NCBI GenBank assembly: GCA_947626115.1
Contig: CANQQX010000006.1
Span: 1 to 52,076 of the forward strand
Origin: an uncultured Bacilli bacterium
GTDB lineage: Bacteria; Bacillota_I; Bacilli_A; RF39; UBA660
DNA: 52,076 nucleotides
Reading direction: 5' to 3'
Shown in pieces: positions 1-8,213 of the stretch; within the stretch, counting starts at the first letter, position 1, and every line of letters begins with the position of its first letter. Position numbers and translations under genes: made by a program. The notes under the pieces were generated by a model. The model did not search any database. It was not told the DNA's origin and worked only from the letters and a program-made list of their open reading frames with translations.

Positions 1-14
1 TTGTTATTTTTTAA

Positions 15-65
15 TAGGACATTTTAACTTGTAAATATAAAATTAAAATTAGGACATTTTAACTT
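15..65. repeat. Pair of 16-bp direct repeats at left window edge
   Basis: The 16-mer TAGGACATTTTAACTT occurs at 15-30 and again at 50-65, a period of 35 bp. Tandem short repeats near an end are typical of multi-repeat transposon termini, and the ACATTTT core recurs in the element at the right edge of the window. No transposase is visible here. A further short palindrome (CTTCAAA, one base, TTTGAAG) lies near 165-180. I infer the remnant or edge of a mobile element; the rest of 66-250 holds no gene I can recognise. Confidence 0.45.
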
Positions 66-254
66 AAAAGTCACATTTATGCAATAATTTTTTTTCATTT
101 TTGAAAAAATTGACATTTTTTGGGTAGTGAATGGTCATCTCGCAGCAATTACTTCTCAACTTCAAAATTTGAAGACATTTGACTAAACCATTAAATTTAT
201 CAATATGTTTTACTATATTTCTTTATATAATTAAAATTTGAGTATCAATTTCAA

Positions 255-283
255 TTGTCAAATTTAGTAAAATTATGTTAAGA
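255..283 (+). promoter_or_regulatory. Candidate sigma-A promoter of the UvrD-like gene
   Basis: TTGTCA at 255-260, a 17-bp spacer and TTAAGA at 278-283 fit a housekeeping promoter. Transcription would begin near 290, which leaves no leader for the ATG at 292 but about 30 bases for the ATG at 322. Confidence 0.4.
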
Positions 284-321
284 TAAATTTAATGAAACTT
301 TTCCAAATGAAAGGTTTTTAT

Positions 322-1773
322 ATGCAACAAAATTATAAAGTAGGAAAATTTCAACTCGATGATCATCAAATGCAGCTTCTTTTAAATGACACTAATTCCA
401 TTGTTATTGCAGGAGCTGGATCTGGGAAAACTTTAACTATAACTGGTAAAGTAAATTATTTATTAGACAAAAAAATTGTTAGGCCAGAAGAAATTTTAAT
501 CATATCCTTTACTAATGCTTCCGTAAATGACATAAAAGCAAAAATTAACGATAATGTTTACATTTTTACCTTTCATAAACTAGCAATGTTTATTTTAGAA
601 AAATTAAATTACAATTATCAAATTTGTCCCGAAAGTATTCTCTATTACACTATTGAAGAAGCAATAAACACTTGTAGTAATACCGAACAAAAACTAATCA
701 AAAAGTTTTTAAATTATAACACTAATTTTACCAAATTTTTAAAATCACATGAATTTACTAGTTTTTGCAAATTAATTGCCACTTTTATAAATTTATGGAA
801 AACCAATAATCTTCAATTTAGTGATATTCCTTTAAATAAGTATACCAAATTAGAAAGAAAAATTCTTCTATTCATATTTCAAATATACCAAAAATACATT
901 ATGGAAAAAAACAGCACCCAAAAATTAGACTTCGATGATTTAATTTTAATTGCGACCCAAAATGTTAAAAATGTAGACTTACCTTTCAAATACATAATTA
1001 TTGATGAGTTTCAAGATACATCACTAATAAGACTTAATTTAATTAAAGAAATATTTAAATATACCAATTCCAAAGTAATTGTTGTTGGTGATGACTGGCA
1101 ATCCATTTATCGCTTTAGTGGTTGTGATTTAAATTTATTTATTAATTTTCCGGAATTTTTTCCCAATGTAAATACCATAAAGTTGTGTAACACCTACCGT
1201 AATAGTCAGGAACTTATTAATGTGGCAGCAACTTTTATCGAGAAAAATCCCAAACAAATCAAAAAAGAATTAGTTTCTAATAAACATTGTGAAATGCCTT
1301 TTATTTTTGTATCCTACTCTGATAAAAAGAAAACTTTCAAAAAATTAATTACTCACCTATTAAACATAAGCAACGATATTATGATTTTAACTAGAAATAA
1401 CAAAGATATTTATGATTATCTTGATAATGATTTTAAGTTAGAAAATAACATTATAACTTATCAAGACAAAAAATTAAAATTTTATACTGTTCATAAATCA
1501 AAAGGCTTAGAAGCTGAATATGTAGTTGTTCTGAATTGCAATGATGAAACATTAGGGTTCCCTAACAAAATTGAAAATAATCCTTTAATTCAAGAATTAT
1601 ATAGTAACAATGAAATAAAATTTGCGGAAGAAAGAAGACTTTTCTATGTTGCCATTACTAGATGTAAAGAAAAGACATACTTAATGTATGCCAAAGATAA
1701 TCCATCACCATTTATTATCGAAATTAAAAAGATTATTAGAAAAAAATTAAATCATATATCCTATTTTAAATAA
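322..1773 (+). CDS. UvrD/Rep-like superfamily 1 DNA helicase, short form
   Basis: ATP-dependent SF1A helicase of the UvrD/PcrA/Rep type, expected to unwind DNA in repair or replication restart. All core motifs are visible in order: Q-motif region around residue 16, Walker A GAGSGKT (about 31-37), motif Ia ISFTNAS, Walker B IIIDEFQDTS, motif III GDDWQSIYRF, motif IV NTYRNSQ, motif V TVHKSKGLEAEYVVV and motif VI RRLFYVAITR. At 483 residues it lacks much of the 1B/2B subdomains and the C-terminal tail of the usual ~720-residue PcrA, so it is a compact relative rather than PcrA itself. The frame is open from an ATG at 292, but GAAAGG precedes the ATG at 322 by seven bases, so I start there. Its 3' end overlaps the convergent hydrolase gene by 8 bp. 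Confidence 0.88.
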   Translation: MQQNYKVGKFQLDDHQMQLLLNDTNSIVIAGAGSGKTLTITGKVNYLLDKKIVRPEEILIISFTNASVNDIKAKINDNVYIFTFHKLAMFILEKLNYNYQICPESILYYTIEEAINTCSNTEQKLIKKFLNYNTNFTKFLKSHEFTSFCKLIATFINLWKTNNLQFSDIPLNKYTKLERKILLFIFQIYQKYIMEKNSTQKLDFDDLILIATQNVKNVDLPFKYIIIDEFQDTSLIRLNLIKEIFKYTNSKVIVVGDDWQSIYRFSGCDLNLFINFPEFFPNVNTIKLCNTYRNSQELINVAATFIEKNPKQIKKELVSNKHCEMPFIFVSYSDKKKTFKKLITHLLNISNDIMILTRNNKDIYDYLDNDFKLENNIITYQDKKLKFYTVHKSKGLEAEYVVVLNCNDETLGFPNKIENNPLIQELYSNNEIKFAEERRLFYVAITRCKEKTYLMYAKDNPSPFIIEIKKIIRKKLNHISYFK

Positions 1774-2641
1774 TCTTAATAAACAAATCACCATCTTGGG
1801 TAGATAATTCTATCTTACCTTCACTTTCTAATTTAGTTAGAATACTTTTAATAGTTGTACCTACTACATATAATTGCATCATATTCAAATTAATATGATA
1901 TGAAACTGCCAATTTATTAAGTAAATCCGTATATTTAATACCTACTCCTATTAAATTTATTACATTATTTTCTATTTCTAACATATTATTATAATTAGCA
2001 TCTATTGTACTTTGAATATCACTTTCTATTTCTCCATGACTAGGTACATAGTATTTATAACTAGTTGTCTTTAAATAATTTAACGTACTTAAAAATTTAG
2101 CCACATCAAAAGTATATTGAATTGCATATTTATTTAATATTTTGCTACTAGTATAAGCATCACCGACAAAGCAAACATTATCACTAGTTACAATACCAAT
2201 TAATCCTTTAGCGTGTCCTTCTAAATTAATAGCCTTTATTCCATCAATATCCATATTTTCAATATTTTCACAAACACTTGGTTTAGCCAGTAAAAGATGG
2301 GTATGTAAATCTTTAGGAGGCACACTTCCATACAATAAAGATGGTTCTAGAATTGGTTCATTAATAAAATAACTTTCAATTAAACTAGCAAAAATACGAC
2401 AATTATATTTATCTTGTAAATATTTGTTACCACCAATATGATCAGCATGACTATGCGTATTTATAATATATTGTAAATGCCAATTATGCTCTTCTAAAAT
2501 TTTCGCAATAATTTTGGCAGAATCTTTTGAATTGCCTGTATCAATTAAACATACATTATTATTAGCTAGTATATATATTCCCACATTAACTGGGCTTTTT
2601 ATTACATAAGTTTTTTCACCTAATTTAACTAGTTCATTCAT
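1766..2641 (-). CDS. Metallo-beta-lactamase-fold hydrolase
   Basis: MBL-fold metal-dependent hydrolase of 291 residues. The metal-binding HSHADH sits at about 63-68, followed by GHAKG (third-position His), GDAY (bridging Asp) and a late PSHGE that supplies the last His, so the dinuclear zinc or iron site looks complete. The last ~90 residues, after the core, are helical and resemble the winged-helix-like tail of some MBL proteins. The family includes glyoxalase II-like thioesterases and RNA or quorum-lactone hydrolases; nothing here picks a substrate. AGGTGAT precedes the ATG. It is divergent from the MscS-type gene, with 37 bp between them to hold both control regions. Confidence 0.85.
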   Translation of the reverse strand: MNELVKLGEKTYVIKSPVNVGIYILANNNVCLIDTGNSKDSAKIIAKILEEHNWHLQYIINTHSHADHIGGNKYLQDKYNCRIFASLIESYFINEPILEPSLLYGSVPPKDLHTHLLLAKPSVCENIENMDIDGIKAINLEGHAKGLIGIVTSDNVCFVGDAYTSSKILNKYAIQYTFDVAKFLSTLNYLKTTSYKYYVPSHGEIESDIQSTIDANYNNMLEIENNVINLIGVGIKYTDLLNKLAVSYHINLNMMQLYVVGTTIKSILTKLESEGKIELSTQDGDLFIKII

Positions 2642-2678
2642 ATAATCACCTAAAACATTATATCACGAAAGGAATTCT

Positions 2679-3533
2679 ATGGAAAAGATTACTTCTCTCT
2701 TTGTTAATTATTTTCATATTAAAAATATTTATATCATCAATATTATTTATTCATTGCTCTTTTTCCTTATCTTAAAAATTTTTCGCTATATTTTTGATTG
2801 TATTAATTTAAGGTTTAATAAAGATGAAAAAAACTTATATATAACCACTAGAAGAAATAAAACTATTTTAAGAATTATCTATTTCTTTATTATTTTCTTT
2901 ATTTGGAAAGAAGAAATAAGCGATATTATAACATTTATTAGTTTTGTATCAGCAGCAATAACACTTGCCATTAGAGATATTATTTACAATTATTTCTGTG
3001 GTATTTACATAAAATTTATAAAACCGATTAAAATTGAAGACCGCATTCAAGTTGGTAACATTATTGGTGATGTCATTAACACTCGTTCTTTATTTTTTGA
3101 AATACTTGAAGTAAATCCTAATACTAATCAAAGTACTGGTAAAATAATCTATGTTCCTAATTCTCAAATATTTAGTGAAACAATTAAAAATTATAATACC
3201 GCTTTTAAATATATTTGGCATGAACTCAAAATAAATATTTCGATTGATTCAAATATAGATTTAGCAAAAGAAATAATTTTAAATATTTTAAATTCCAATG
3301 AAACAATAAATGAAATTCCAAAGAAAATGCAACGAGAAATCAAAAAATCACATGCTGAATATCGTATTTATTTTAATAAACTGACACCTATTGTCTATAT
3401 CTCTATAAATGATAACAAAGTAGTTTTATCAGCCCGATTTTTAATGCATCCGAAAAAAATTAGAATAGTCGAAAGTGAAATATATGAAAAATTAATTAGC
3501 GAATTTAAAAAGAATAATATTAATTTTGCTTAA
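2679..3533 (+). CDS. MscS-family small-conductance mechanosensitive channel
   Basis: Membrane protein of 284 residues. It has hydrophobic helices at about 15-38, 62-82 and 88-112; the last is the pore-lining helix and runs straight into the conserved beta domain (IEDRIQVGNIIGDV, then a region ending IIYVPNSQIF), as in MscS. A soluble alpha/beta C-terminal cage of about 110 residues follows. These channels open when membrane tension rises on hypo-osmotic shock and release solutes. The length matches E. coli MscS (286). AAAGGA stands just upstream of the ATG. The gene ends 3 bp from the convergent DUF368 gene. Confidence 0.85.
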   Translation: MEKITSLFVNYFHIKNIYIINIIYSLLFFLILKIFRYIFDCINLRFNKDEKNLYITTRRNKTILRIIYFFIIFFIWKEEISDIITFISFVSAAITLAIRDIIYNYFCGIYIKFIKPIKIEDRIQVGNIIGDVINTRSLFFEILEVNPNTNQSTGKIIYVPNSQIFSETIKNYNTAFKYIWHELKINISIDSNIDLAKEIILNILNSNETINEIPKKMQREIKKSHAEYRIYFNKLTPIVYISINDNKVVLSARFLMHPKKIRIVESEIYEKLISEFKKNNINFA

Positions 3534-3536
3534 ATA

Positions 3537-4451
3537 TTATTCTTTATCTTTATCACTATCTTTTGTTAAAAAATTTTTTAATCCTTCTAAACTAAACATT
3601 ATTAAGCCACCAATTATAAAATAGAATGGACTAAATGTTTTGAATGTTAAGAATTTAAGGGGAACATCTAGCGTTGTTGGACCCATTACAATCGAATAGA
3701 TTGATGCCACCATCATCCCAAGAATAGCATAAATAGTAGCACTTCTATGTTTATCTAAACATTTACGAAGTAATTTAATAAAGTATAAAATACCTACGAT
3801 TACTCCTAAGCCAAAGACAATTAAAATTGGTAAAACTGATAAATTAAAATGTAATAATTCTTTTATTTTACTAATTATGGGAATATATATACCAAAGATA
3901 AGTAAAATTGTTGATCCGGAAACACCTGGTAAAACCATTGCAGATATCGCCATCATGGCAGCCAAGAAAACATATAAAATTGTGGCTAAATTAAAAGTAT
4001 CAATATTAAATGTACCACCAACTACTCTATTTAAATAAGTAATTATAATAACTAATAAAGCTCCTAAAATAGCAAATAAAATATTTTTATATTTACCTTT
4101 TAAACTATCCTTTTCATCTTTAATAACAATAGGAATAGCAAAAATAATAAAACCAATAAATAAAGAACTCATCTCATATATATGTTTATCAAATACACTA
4201 GCTAAGAATAAAACAGCAATTATAAAACCAACAATCCAACCAATCGCAAGTTTAAGTAAATATTTAATTGCTTTCTTCTTTTTCTCCCAATTACCTCTAA
4301 ATAAATCATCAAGAGAGGTGATAAATTTATCATAAAATCCTAAGATAAAGGCTACTGTACCACCAGATACTCCCGGAACACTATCAGCAAGAGCCATACA
4401 AAAGCCATTAATAAAATTAACAATATATTCTTTTATTTTCTTCATATCCAT
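3537..4451 (-). CDS. DUF368 polytopic membrane protein, probable undecaprenyl-phosphate translocase (PopT type)
   Basis: Hydrophobic protein of 304 residues with about eight membrane segments. The two diagnostic inverted-repeat motifs are present: SVPGVSGGTVAFILG near residue 25 and VLPGVSGSTILLIFG near residue 175. Members of this family (PopT) have been shown to return the undecaprenyl-phosphate lipid carrier across the membrane, which supports peptidoglycan and wall polymer synthesis; I transfer that function from the family. The gene ends the run of minus-strand genes that starts upstream at 5607, but a terminator-like hairpin at 4496-4527 separates it from the DUF1292 gene, so it probably has its own promoter. 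Confidence 0.85.
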   Translation of the reverse strand: MDMKKIKEYIVNFINGFCMALADSVPGVSGGTVAFILGFYDKFITSLDDLFRGNWEKKKKAIKYLLKLAIGWIVGFIIAVLFLASVFDKHIYEMSSLFIGFIIFAIPIVIKDEKDSLKGKYKNILFAILGALLVIIITYLNRVVGGTFNIDTFNLATILYVFLAAMMAISAMVLPGVSGSTILLIFGIYIPIISKIKELLHFNLSVLPILIVFGLGVIVGILYFIKLLRKCLDKHRSATIYAILGMMVASIYSIVMGPTTLDVPLKFLTFKTFSPFYFIIGGLIMFSLEGLKNFLTKDSDKDKE

Positions 4452-4495
4452 ACCTTCTAACTCTTCTTAATTATAACAAACAAAACTACCATATA

Positions 4496-4527
4496 CAACA
4501 AAAAATGACTAGTATCTAGCCATTTAA
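4496..4527 (-). terminator. Hairpin terminator after the DUF1292 gene
   Basis: AAATGACTAG at 4503-4512 pairs with CTAGCCATTT at 4516-4525 with one mismatch and a 3-base loop. On the minus strand it is followed by a T run. Confidence 0.55.
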
Positions 4528-4791
4528 TTTATTTATATCATTTAATATTTCTTTAATAATTTGTAAACCAATCGATTTTTCTTCTGGAGTTTTTGCTTCT
4601 TTTAATTTGATACCATTACCTACTTTTTCATATAAACCATAATATACTTTTAATTTTTTGGTTTCATCTAAAGTTTTATCAGTATATACAATATAATCTT
4701 TATTAGTATCGTCATCATGATAAGTTGCTATTACTTCACAAACTATTTCATTACCTAATTTATCTTTTGTAGTAAACTCCATTCTTTCCAT
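4516..4791 (-). CDS. DUF1292 family small protein (YrzB-like)
   Basis: Acidic 91-residue soluble protein. Its pattern of a beta-rich domain (CEVIATYHDDDTNKDYIVYTD, shortened here to the key run ATYHDDDTNKDYIVYTD) followed by a lysine-rich strand and a C-terminal helix matches DUF1292, a short Firmicutes family of unknown function often found beside yrrK and mltG-type genes. That usual neighbourhood is absent here. It lies 13 bp downstream of a small membrane protein gene and is probably co-transcribed with it. Confidence 0.6.
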   Translation of the reverse strand: MERMEFTTKDKLGNEIVCEVIATYHDDDTNKDYIVYTDKTLDETKKLKVYYGLYEKVGNGIKLKEAKTPEEKSIGLQIIKEILNDINKLNG

Positions 4792-4804
4792 AAAATCACT
4801 TTTT

Positions 4805-5161
4805 CTATCTACTATGACTTATATTATTTTCTTGTATGTTTCTTTTAGCCATTGTAAATCCATTTTCATCAGTAAATAATGACCAACCCTCTGGAGCAAA
4901 ATAAATTGTTTCGCCTTCTTCATTAACTTTTTTTAACGGTTCCATATATTCTGTTTTTACAACTTGTTCTTCACCATCATTTTGAACTAATTCAAATCCT
5001 GATGGAGCAATAGGCTCAGTTTGTTTATTATTATGATGTTCTTTTGCTAACCATATACCATAACTTGCTCCTAAAATTTCTGCTCCAATTAAAGCAAATC
5101 CTAAATAAACTTTAAGATTTTCCCTTTTTATTTTTTTCATTTCTTCTTTTTCATCAAACAT
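4805..5161 (-). CDS. Small single-pass membrane protein, unknown function
   Basis: I do not recognise a family. The 118-residue product has a charged cytoplasmic start rich in Lys and Glu, one membrane segment at about 18-38 and an exported tail of about 80 residues with an FAPEGWSLF stretch. CCCCTT-type purine-rich sequence on the coding strand (AAGGGGAG) gives a good ribosome site. The layout (short basic N-terminus, one helix, small exported domain) resembles the gene at 5976-6356, and the two may be distant paralogues. It sits between two other small-protein genes on the same strand. Confidence 0.65.
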   Translation of the reverse strand: MFDEKEEMKKIKRENLKVYLGFALIGAEILGASYGIWLAKEHHNNKQTEPIAPSGFELVQNDGEEQVVKTEYMEPLKKVNEEGETIYFAPEGWSLFTDENGFTMAKRNIQENNISHSR

Positions 5162-5175
5162 AATATTTTCTCCCC

Positions 5176-5607
5176 TTACGATTTGTTATAGTAGCATACT
5201 TTACATTTTTTGTCAACCACCAGACTACTTTTTTTGCTTTTTAAATGCCTAATTTCTTTTTTATATTTAGCGATTAATTCTTTATATTCTTTTAATTCAT
5301 CTTTTGATATCATTACATAATTTTTATATTTTGTATAATCTTCTTCATTATTTTTAAAACCAATAACTAAAATTAATATGGCACTGATAAAAGTTAAAAC
5401 ACAAGCAATAATTAATAAAATATTTTTTATTCTTTCAAAACCATAAACATTAGTAATCAAATTTTGATTTAAATAATAATTGATAACATAAACACTACTT
5501 AAAAGTACAAATGAACCAATAAATAATCCAATTAAAATAACTATTAAAACTGTACTATTTTTACTACTATCTTTAATTTCATACATATCACTTTTACTAC
5601 TATTCAT
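5176..5607 (-). CDS. Small two-helix membrane protein with charged C-terminal tail
   Basis: Unknown function. Two hydrophobic segments at about 20-45 and 60-85 are followed by a Lys/Glu-rich helical tail of about 50 residues that may form a coiled coil, and the protein ends near a CKVC pair. The frame stays open upstream to 5640, but AAGGGGC stands eight bases before the ATG at 5607 (MNSSKSD), which I take as the start, giving 143 residues. It faces a divergent XRE regulator gene at 5713, with about 100 bp between. Confidence 0.6.
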   Translation of the reverse strand: MNSSKSDMYEIKDSSKNSTVLIVILIGLFIGSFVLLSSVYVINYYLNQNLITNVYGFERIKNILLIIACVLTFISAILILVIGFKNNEEDYTKYKNYVMISKDELKEYKELIAKYKKEIRHLKSKKSSLVVDKKCKVCYYNKS

Positions 5608-5712
5608 ATTTCTAGCCCCTTTATATAAATAGTATAGCATAAATGTGGCTACTAGCCTATATATAAAATTAATTTTTTTGGTGAAAATATATTTATAAGT
5701 TGGTGATCTATA

Positions 5713-5949
5713 ATGAAAGAAAATACTTATAATGATGAATATTACTATACTTTAGTCAGAAATAATATAAAAAAATTGCGGAAAGAAAAGAAAATGACCC
5801 AACAAAATTTAGCGGATATGACTGATTTATCAAGAGAATATGTTTGTGATATTGAAAATGAAAAGCGTAATAAACACTTTACTATTGCAGTTTTAGGTCG
5901 TATTGCTGATGCTTTACAAGTTCCTATAACGGAATTTTTCCAAAAATAA
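5713..5949 (+). CDS. XRE-family helix-turn-helix regulator
   Basis: Compact Cro/C1-type DNA-binding protein of 78 residues, essentially one HTH_3 domain. IKKLRKEKKMTQQNLADMT and LSREYVCDIENEKRN form the helix-turn-helix, followed by an RIADALQVPITEFF helix typical of these repressors. GGTGATC precedes the ATG. It is the only plus-strand gene in a minus-strand stretch, and the divergent gene at 5607 is the obvious candidate target, though I cannot point to an operator with confidence. No phage genes surround it. Confidence 0.85.
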   Translation: MKENTYNDEYYYTLVRNNIKKLRKEKKMTQQNLADMTDLSREYVCDIENEKRNKHFTIAVLGRIADALQVPITEFFQK

Positions 5950-5979
5950 AAATGGCTAAATCAATTAGTCATTTTTTAT
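5949..5979. terminator. Bidirectional hairpin between convergent genes
   Basis: AATGGCTAA (5951-5959) pairs with TTAGTCATT (5965-5973) with one G-T pair, and has A runs on the left and T runs on the right. It can serve both the XRE gene and the convergent membrane-protein gene. Confidence 0.6.
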
Positions 5980-6356
5980 CTACTTAAACTTATTGTTTCT
6001 TGATAATCAAAAGTATTTGTTTCATAGTTATAATTAGCGTATTCTGTTATTTCATAGCCATCATTATTTTTTTGATAAGATATTTTTGCATCTTCATAAC
6101 CTTGCTCTTTTAATTCCTTAATCATTTCTGGTATTTGATGAGTTTCTACCCCAATTGACATATCTTCTTCATCTTTTGGACTTAAAGTATCGATTATTTT
6201 AGTTGTTAAACATATTTCTTTCGTATGATCGATATCAACATCATATATTTCTATACCAGAGTAACCTACTAAAGTTAAGCCAAGTAAAGCCGCAAGTGAA
6301 TACTTAACAATTTTACCTCTTCTAATATCTTCTGTTGGTATTTCATCATTATACAT
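5976..6356 (-). CDS. Small single-pass membrane protein, unknown function
   Basis: The 126-residue product has a cytoplasmic start with a RRGK cluster, one membrane helix at about 18-37 (LAALLGLTLVGYSGI) and an acidic exported domain of about 85 residues. No family is recognised. The ribosome site is a run of seven G on the coding strand (plus-strand C at 6365-6371) a few bases from the ATG, which is unusual and could slip; its effect on initiation is unknown. It stands alone, between the convergent XRE gene and the CotJ operon. Confidence 0.6.
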   Translation of the reverse strand: MYNDEIPTEDIRRGKIVKYSLAALLGLTLVGYSGIEIYDVDIDHTKEICLTTKIIDTLSPKDEEDMSIGVETHQIPEMIKELKEQGYEDAKISYQKNNDGYEITEYANYNYETNTFDYQETISLSR

Positions 6357-6442
6357 AAAAAATTCCCCCCCTCTAAATGCTCTTAAATGCTTAAATACAC
6401 CTGATTGCCTGTTATTATAGCAAAACTAGAAAATTTGTCAAA

Positions 6443-6472
6443 TTAAAAGACTCTATTCTGAGCCTTTTCTAT
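6443..6472 (-). terminator. Hairpin terminator after cotJC
   Basis: AAAAGACTC and GAGCCTTTT pair with one mismatch across a 6-base loop, followed on the minus strand by TTTTAATTTG. Confidence 0.5.
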
Positions 6473-6476
6473 AAAA

Positions 6477-7034
6477 TTAATATCCTTTACTTTTATAATA
6501 TTCGTATAATTCTTTAAAACGATTAAAATGAACAACTTCTCTTTGTCTTAAGAATAAAAGTGGGGCTAAAACATCTTCATCATCTGTTAAATCAATTAAA
6601 TTTTCATATACCGCTCTCGCCTTTTGTTCAGCAGCCATATCTTCCATTAAATCAGCAAGCGGATCTGCAGTTACAGCAAAATACATTGCACTAAATGGAA
6701 CACCTGATGCATCTACCGGGTAAATACCTTTATTATGATCAGCATAATATGAACCAAGACCAGCTTCTTCTAATTCTTTAACCGTAGCATTTTTGGTAAG
6801 TTGGTGCACCATTGTACAAATCATTTCGCAATGGCCAAGTTCTTCCGTACTTATATCGTTAAGTAAGGCTTTACCTTTATCATCTGGCATTGTAAACTTT
6901 TGACTAAAATAACGCATCGCCGCCGCAAGTTCGCCATTCGCACCACCAAATTGAGTTAATAAGTATTTTGCCATTCTTAAATCTTTTTTCTTAATATTTA
7001 CTGGATAGTTAGTGTGTTTGGTATATTTAAACAT
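6477..7034 (-). CDS. cotJC: Spore coat protein CotJC, manganese-catalase-like
   Basis: Ferritin-like protein of 185 residues, the usual CotJC length. The metal-ligand helices of the manganese catalase family are visible: NGELAAAMRYF, STEELGHCEMI, EQKARAVYENL and a final REVVHFNRF. In Bacillus, CotJC is a coat protein with possible peroxide-removing activity. The start overlaps the end of the upstream CotJA-CotJB gene by 8 bp, so the two are translationally coupled, and the partner interaction is conserved in known cotJ operons. A hairpin follows the stop. Confidence 0.93.
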   Translation of the reverse strand: MFKYTKHTNYPVNIKKKDLRMAKYLLTQFGGANGELAAAMRYFSQKFTMPDDKGKALLNDISTEELGHCEMICTMVHQLTKNATVKELEEAGLGSYYADHNKGIYPVDASGVPFSAMYFAVTADPLADLMEDMAAEQKARAVYENLIDLTDDEDVLAPLLFLRQREVVHFNRFKELYEYYKSKGY

Positions 7035-7488
7035 ACATATTACCTCCTAAATCATCCCAAGGCCAAGGACTTTCAATCCAATCAAATTTATCACCTTTAA
7101 CTTTAGTTACTGTAAGTGGTCCATATTGTTCCATATATTCTTTTTTCGCTTGTTTTTCTTCTTTAACTAATTCTTCAAATAAGCGAACAACTCTAGTATC
7201 ATCTGGATGTAAATCTAAATAAAGATTTAAGTCATTAATGGCAAATGAGAATTGCATTACATTAAATAGTTTGGCTTCTCTATCACTTTGTGGTCGTATA
7301 TCAACATAAGTTAAATTTTTGTATGGCTTATATTCATTTTTAAACATATTGCCTCTTAAAAATCCTTCTTTAGTTGGTAATATATTTGGTGTACTCATAT
7401 CCATTTTTGATATACTTTGACTATTATTAAGATTAGCTAAATCTAAAAATGTAAAATCCAAATTAACATCATTATTATCAAATAACAT
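7027..7488 (-). CDS. Fused spore coat protein CotJA-CotJB
   Basis: In one 153-residue chain, residues about 36-60 resemble the core of CotJA (PTKEGFLRGNMF, then YKPYKN; compare the Bacillus pattern of P-K-E-A-L, G-T-L-W-P and Y-x-N-P-Y). Residues 72-146 match CotJB over its whole length: FAINDLNLYLDLHPDD, YMEQYGPL, and the W-x-E-S-P-W-P-W end. In Bacillus these are separate genes of 82 and 87 residues. There is no stop or frameshift between the two parts, and GGAGG precedes the single ATG. The gene heads a two-gene operon with cotJC. A sigma-E-like CATACACT sits 23 bases upstream. Confidence 0.8.
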   Translation of the reverse strand: MLFDNNDVNLDFTFLDLANLNNSQSISKMDMSTPNILPTKEGFLRGNMFKNEYKPYKNLTYVDIRPQSDREAKLFNVMQFSFAINDLNLYLDLHPDDTRVVRLFEELVKEEKQAKKEYMEQYGPLTVTKVKGDKFDWIESPWPWDDLGGNMYV

Positions 7489-7510
7489 AAAAAAAATTAC
7501 CTCCTACATT

Positions 7511-7518
7511 AGTGTATG
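7511..7518 (-). promoter_or_regulatory. Sigma-E-like -10 element of the cotJ operon
   Basis: On the minus strand this reads CATACACT, matching the CATACANT -10 of sigma-E, the mother-cell factor that drives cotJ in Bacillus. I find no convincing -35 at the right distance, so the call rests on the -10 and on context. Confidence 0.35.
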
Positions 7519-7549
7519 AGATAATTATTTAGCCTTTTATGTTATATGC

Positions 7550-8098
7550 CTATTTAACCGCATCAAATTCGTATAATTCTAATAAATTTTCTAATTCATT
7601 TACCGATAAAATACTATCACTTGTACCATCTAAGATATCTTTTTTATTTATTTTTCCTTCATTTACATAAATAATTGCGGGAATATTTTCAATATCTTTA
7701 ACATCTAGAGCATCATTTACTTTATCTAAATATCCATCATCTTCTTTTAATTTAGTTAAATCTACATAATAAAATATATCGTTTAAATCATATTTATCAA
7801 TTATCGGTTTTAGTTCTTCTTCTAATTCATAAATTTTTTCATCACCATGATAACTTAAATAGATAAAATATGATGATGGGGCTTCTTGTCTAATTAAGTT
7901 TAGCGAATCTAAATCTTTCACACTATTTTGAATAGTATTAGAGGTAATTAAATAACTATTCATTAGTTTTTCTTCTTGTTTGACATCTCGCCACCTAAAA
8001 ATATACAACACTAAAAGAACGCAACCAACTATAATTAGTAAAGCATAAAAATAATTAATTGGTTCTATTTTTTTCTTTTTTACATTTTTAGGACTCAT
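7550..8098 (-). CDS. Membrane-anchored thioredoxin-fold-like protein without CxxC
   Basis: 182 residues: a lysine-rich cytoplasmic start, a membrane helix at about 14-33 and an exported domain. The domain has the strand-helix pattern of a thioredoxin fold (YFIYLSYHG, IFYYVDLTKL, then the cis-proline-like IPAIIYVNEGKI), but no CxxC where the active site should be, so it is probably not a redox enzyme. The fold call is inferred from pattern only. It lies between the cotJ operon and ftsK on the same strand, with its own ribosome site, and a coat or envelope role cannot be decided. Confidence 0.55.
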   Translation of the reverse strand: MSPKNVKKKKIEPINYFYALLIIVGCVLLVLYIFRWRDVKQEEKLMNSYLITSNTIQNSVKDLDSLNLIRQEAPSSYFIYLSYHGDEKIYELEEELKPIIDKYDLNDIFYYVDLTKLKEDDGYLDKVNDALDVKDIENIPAIIYVNEGKINKKDILDGTSDSILSVNELENLLELYEFDAVK

Positions 8099-8185
8099 AT
8101 TATCAATCCTTCCCTATTTATTTTAACATAATAAATTTATTTTTGTAAACTAACTTTGCTATTATTAATTATATTTGTGTCAAGT

Positions 8186-8213
8186 AAGAAAAATGAAGAA
8201 TTACTCTTCTTCA
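8186..8213 (-). terminator. Hairpin terminator overlapping the end of ftsK
   Basis: TGAAGAA (8194-8200) pairs with TTCTTCA (8207-8213), followed on the minus strand by ATTTTTC. The stem uses the last codons of the gene. Confidence 0.55.
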
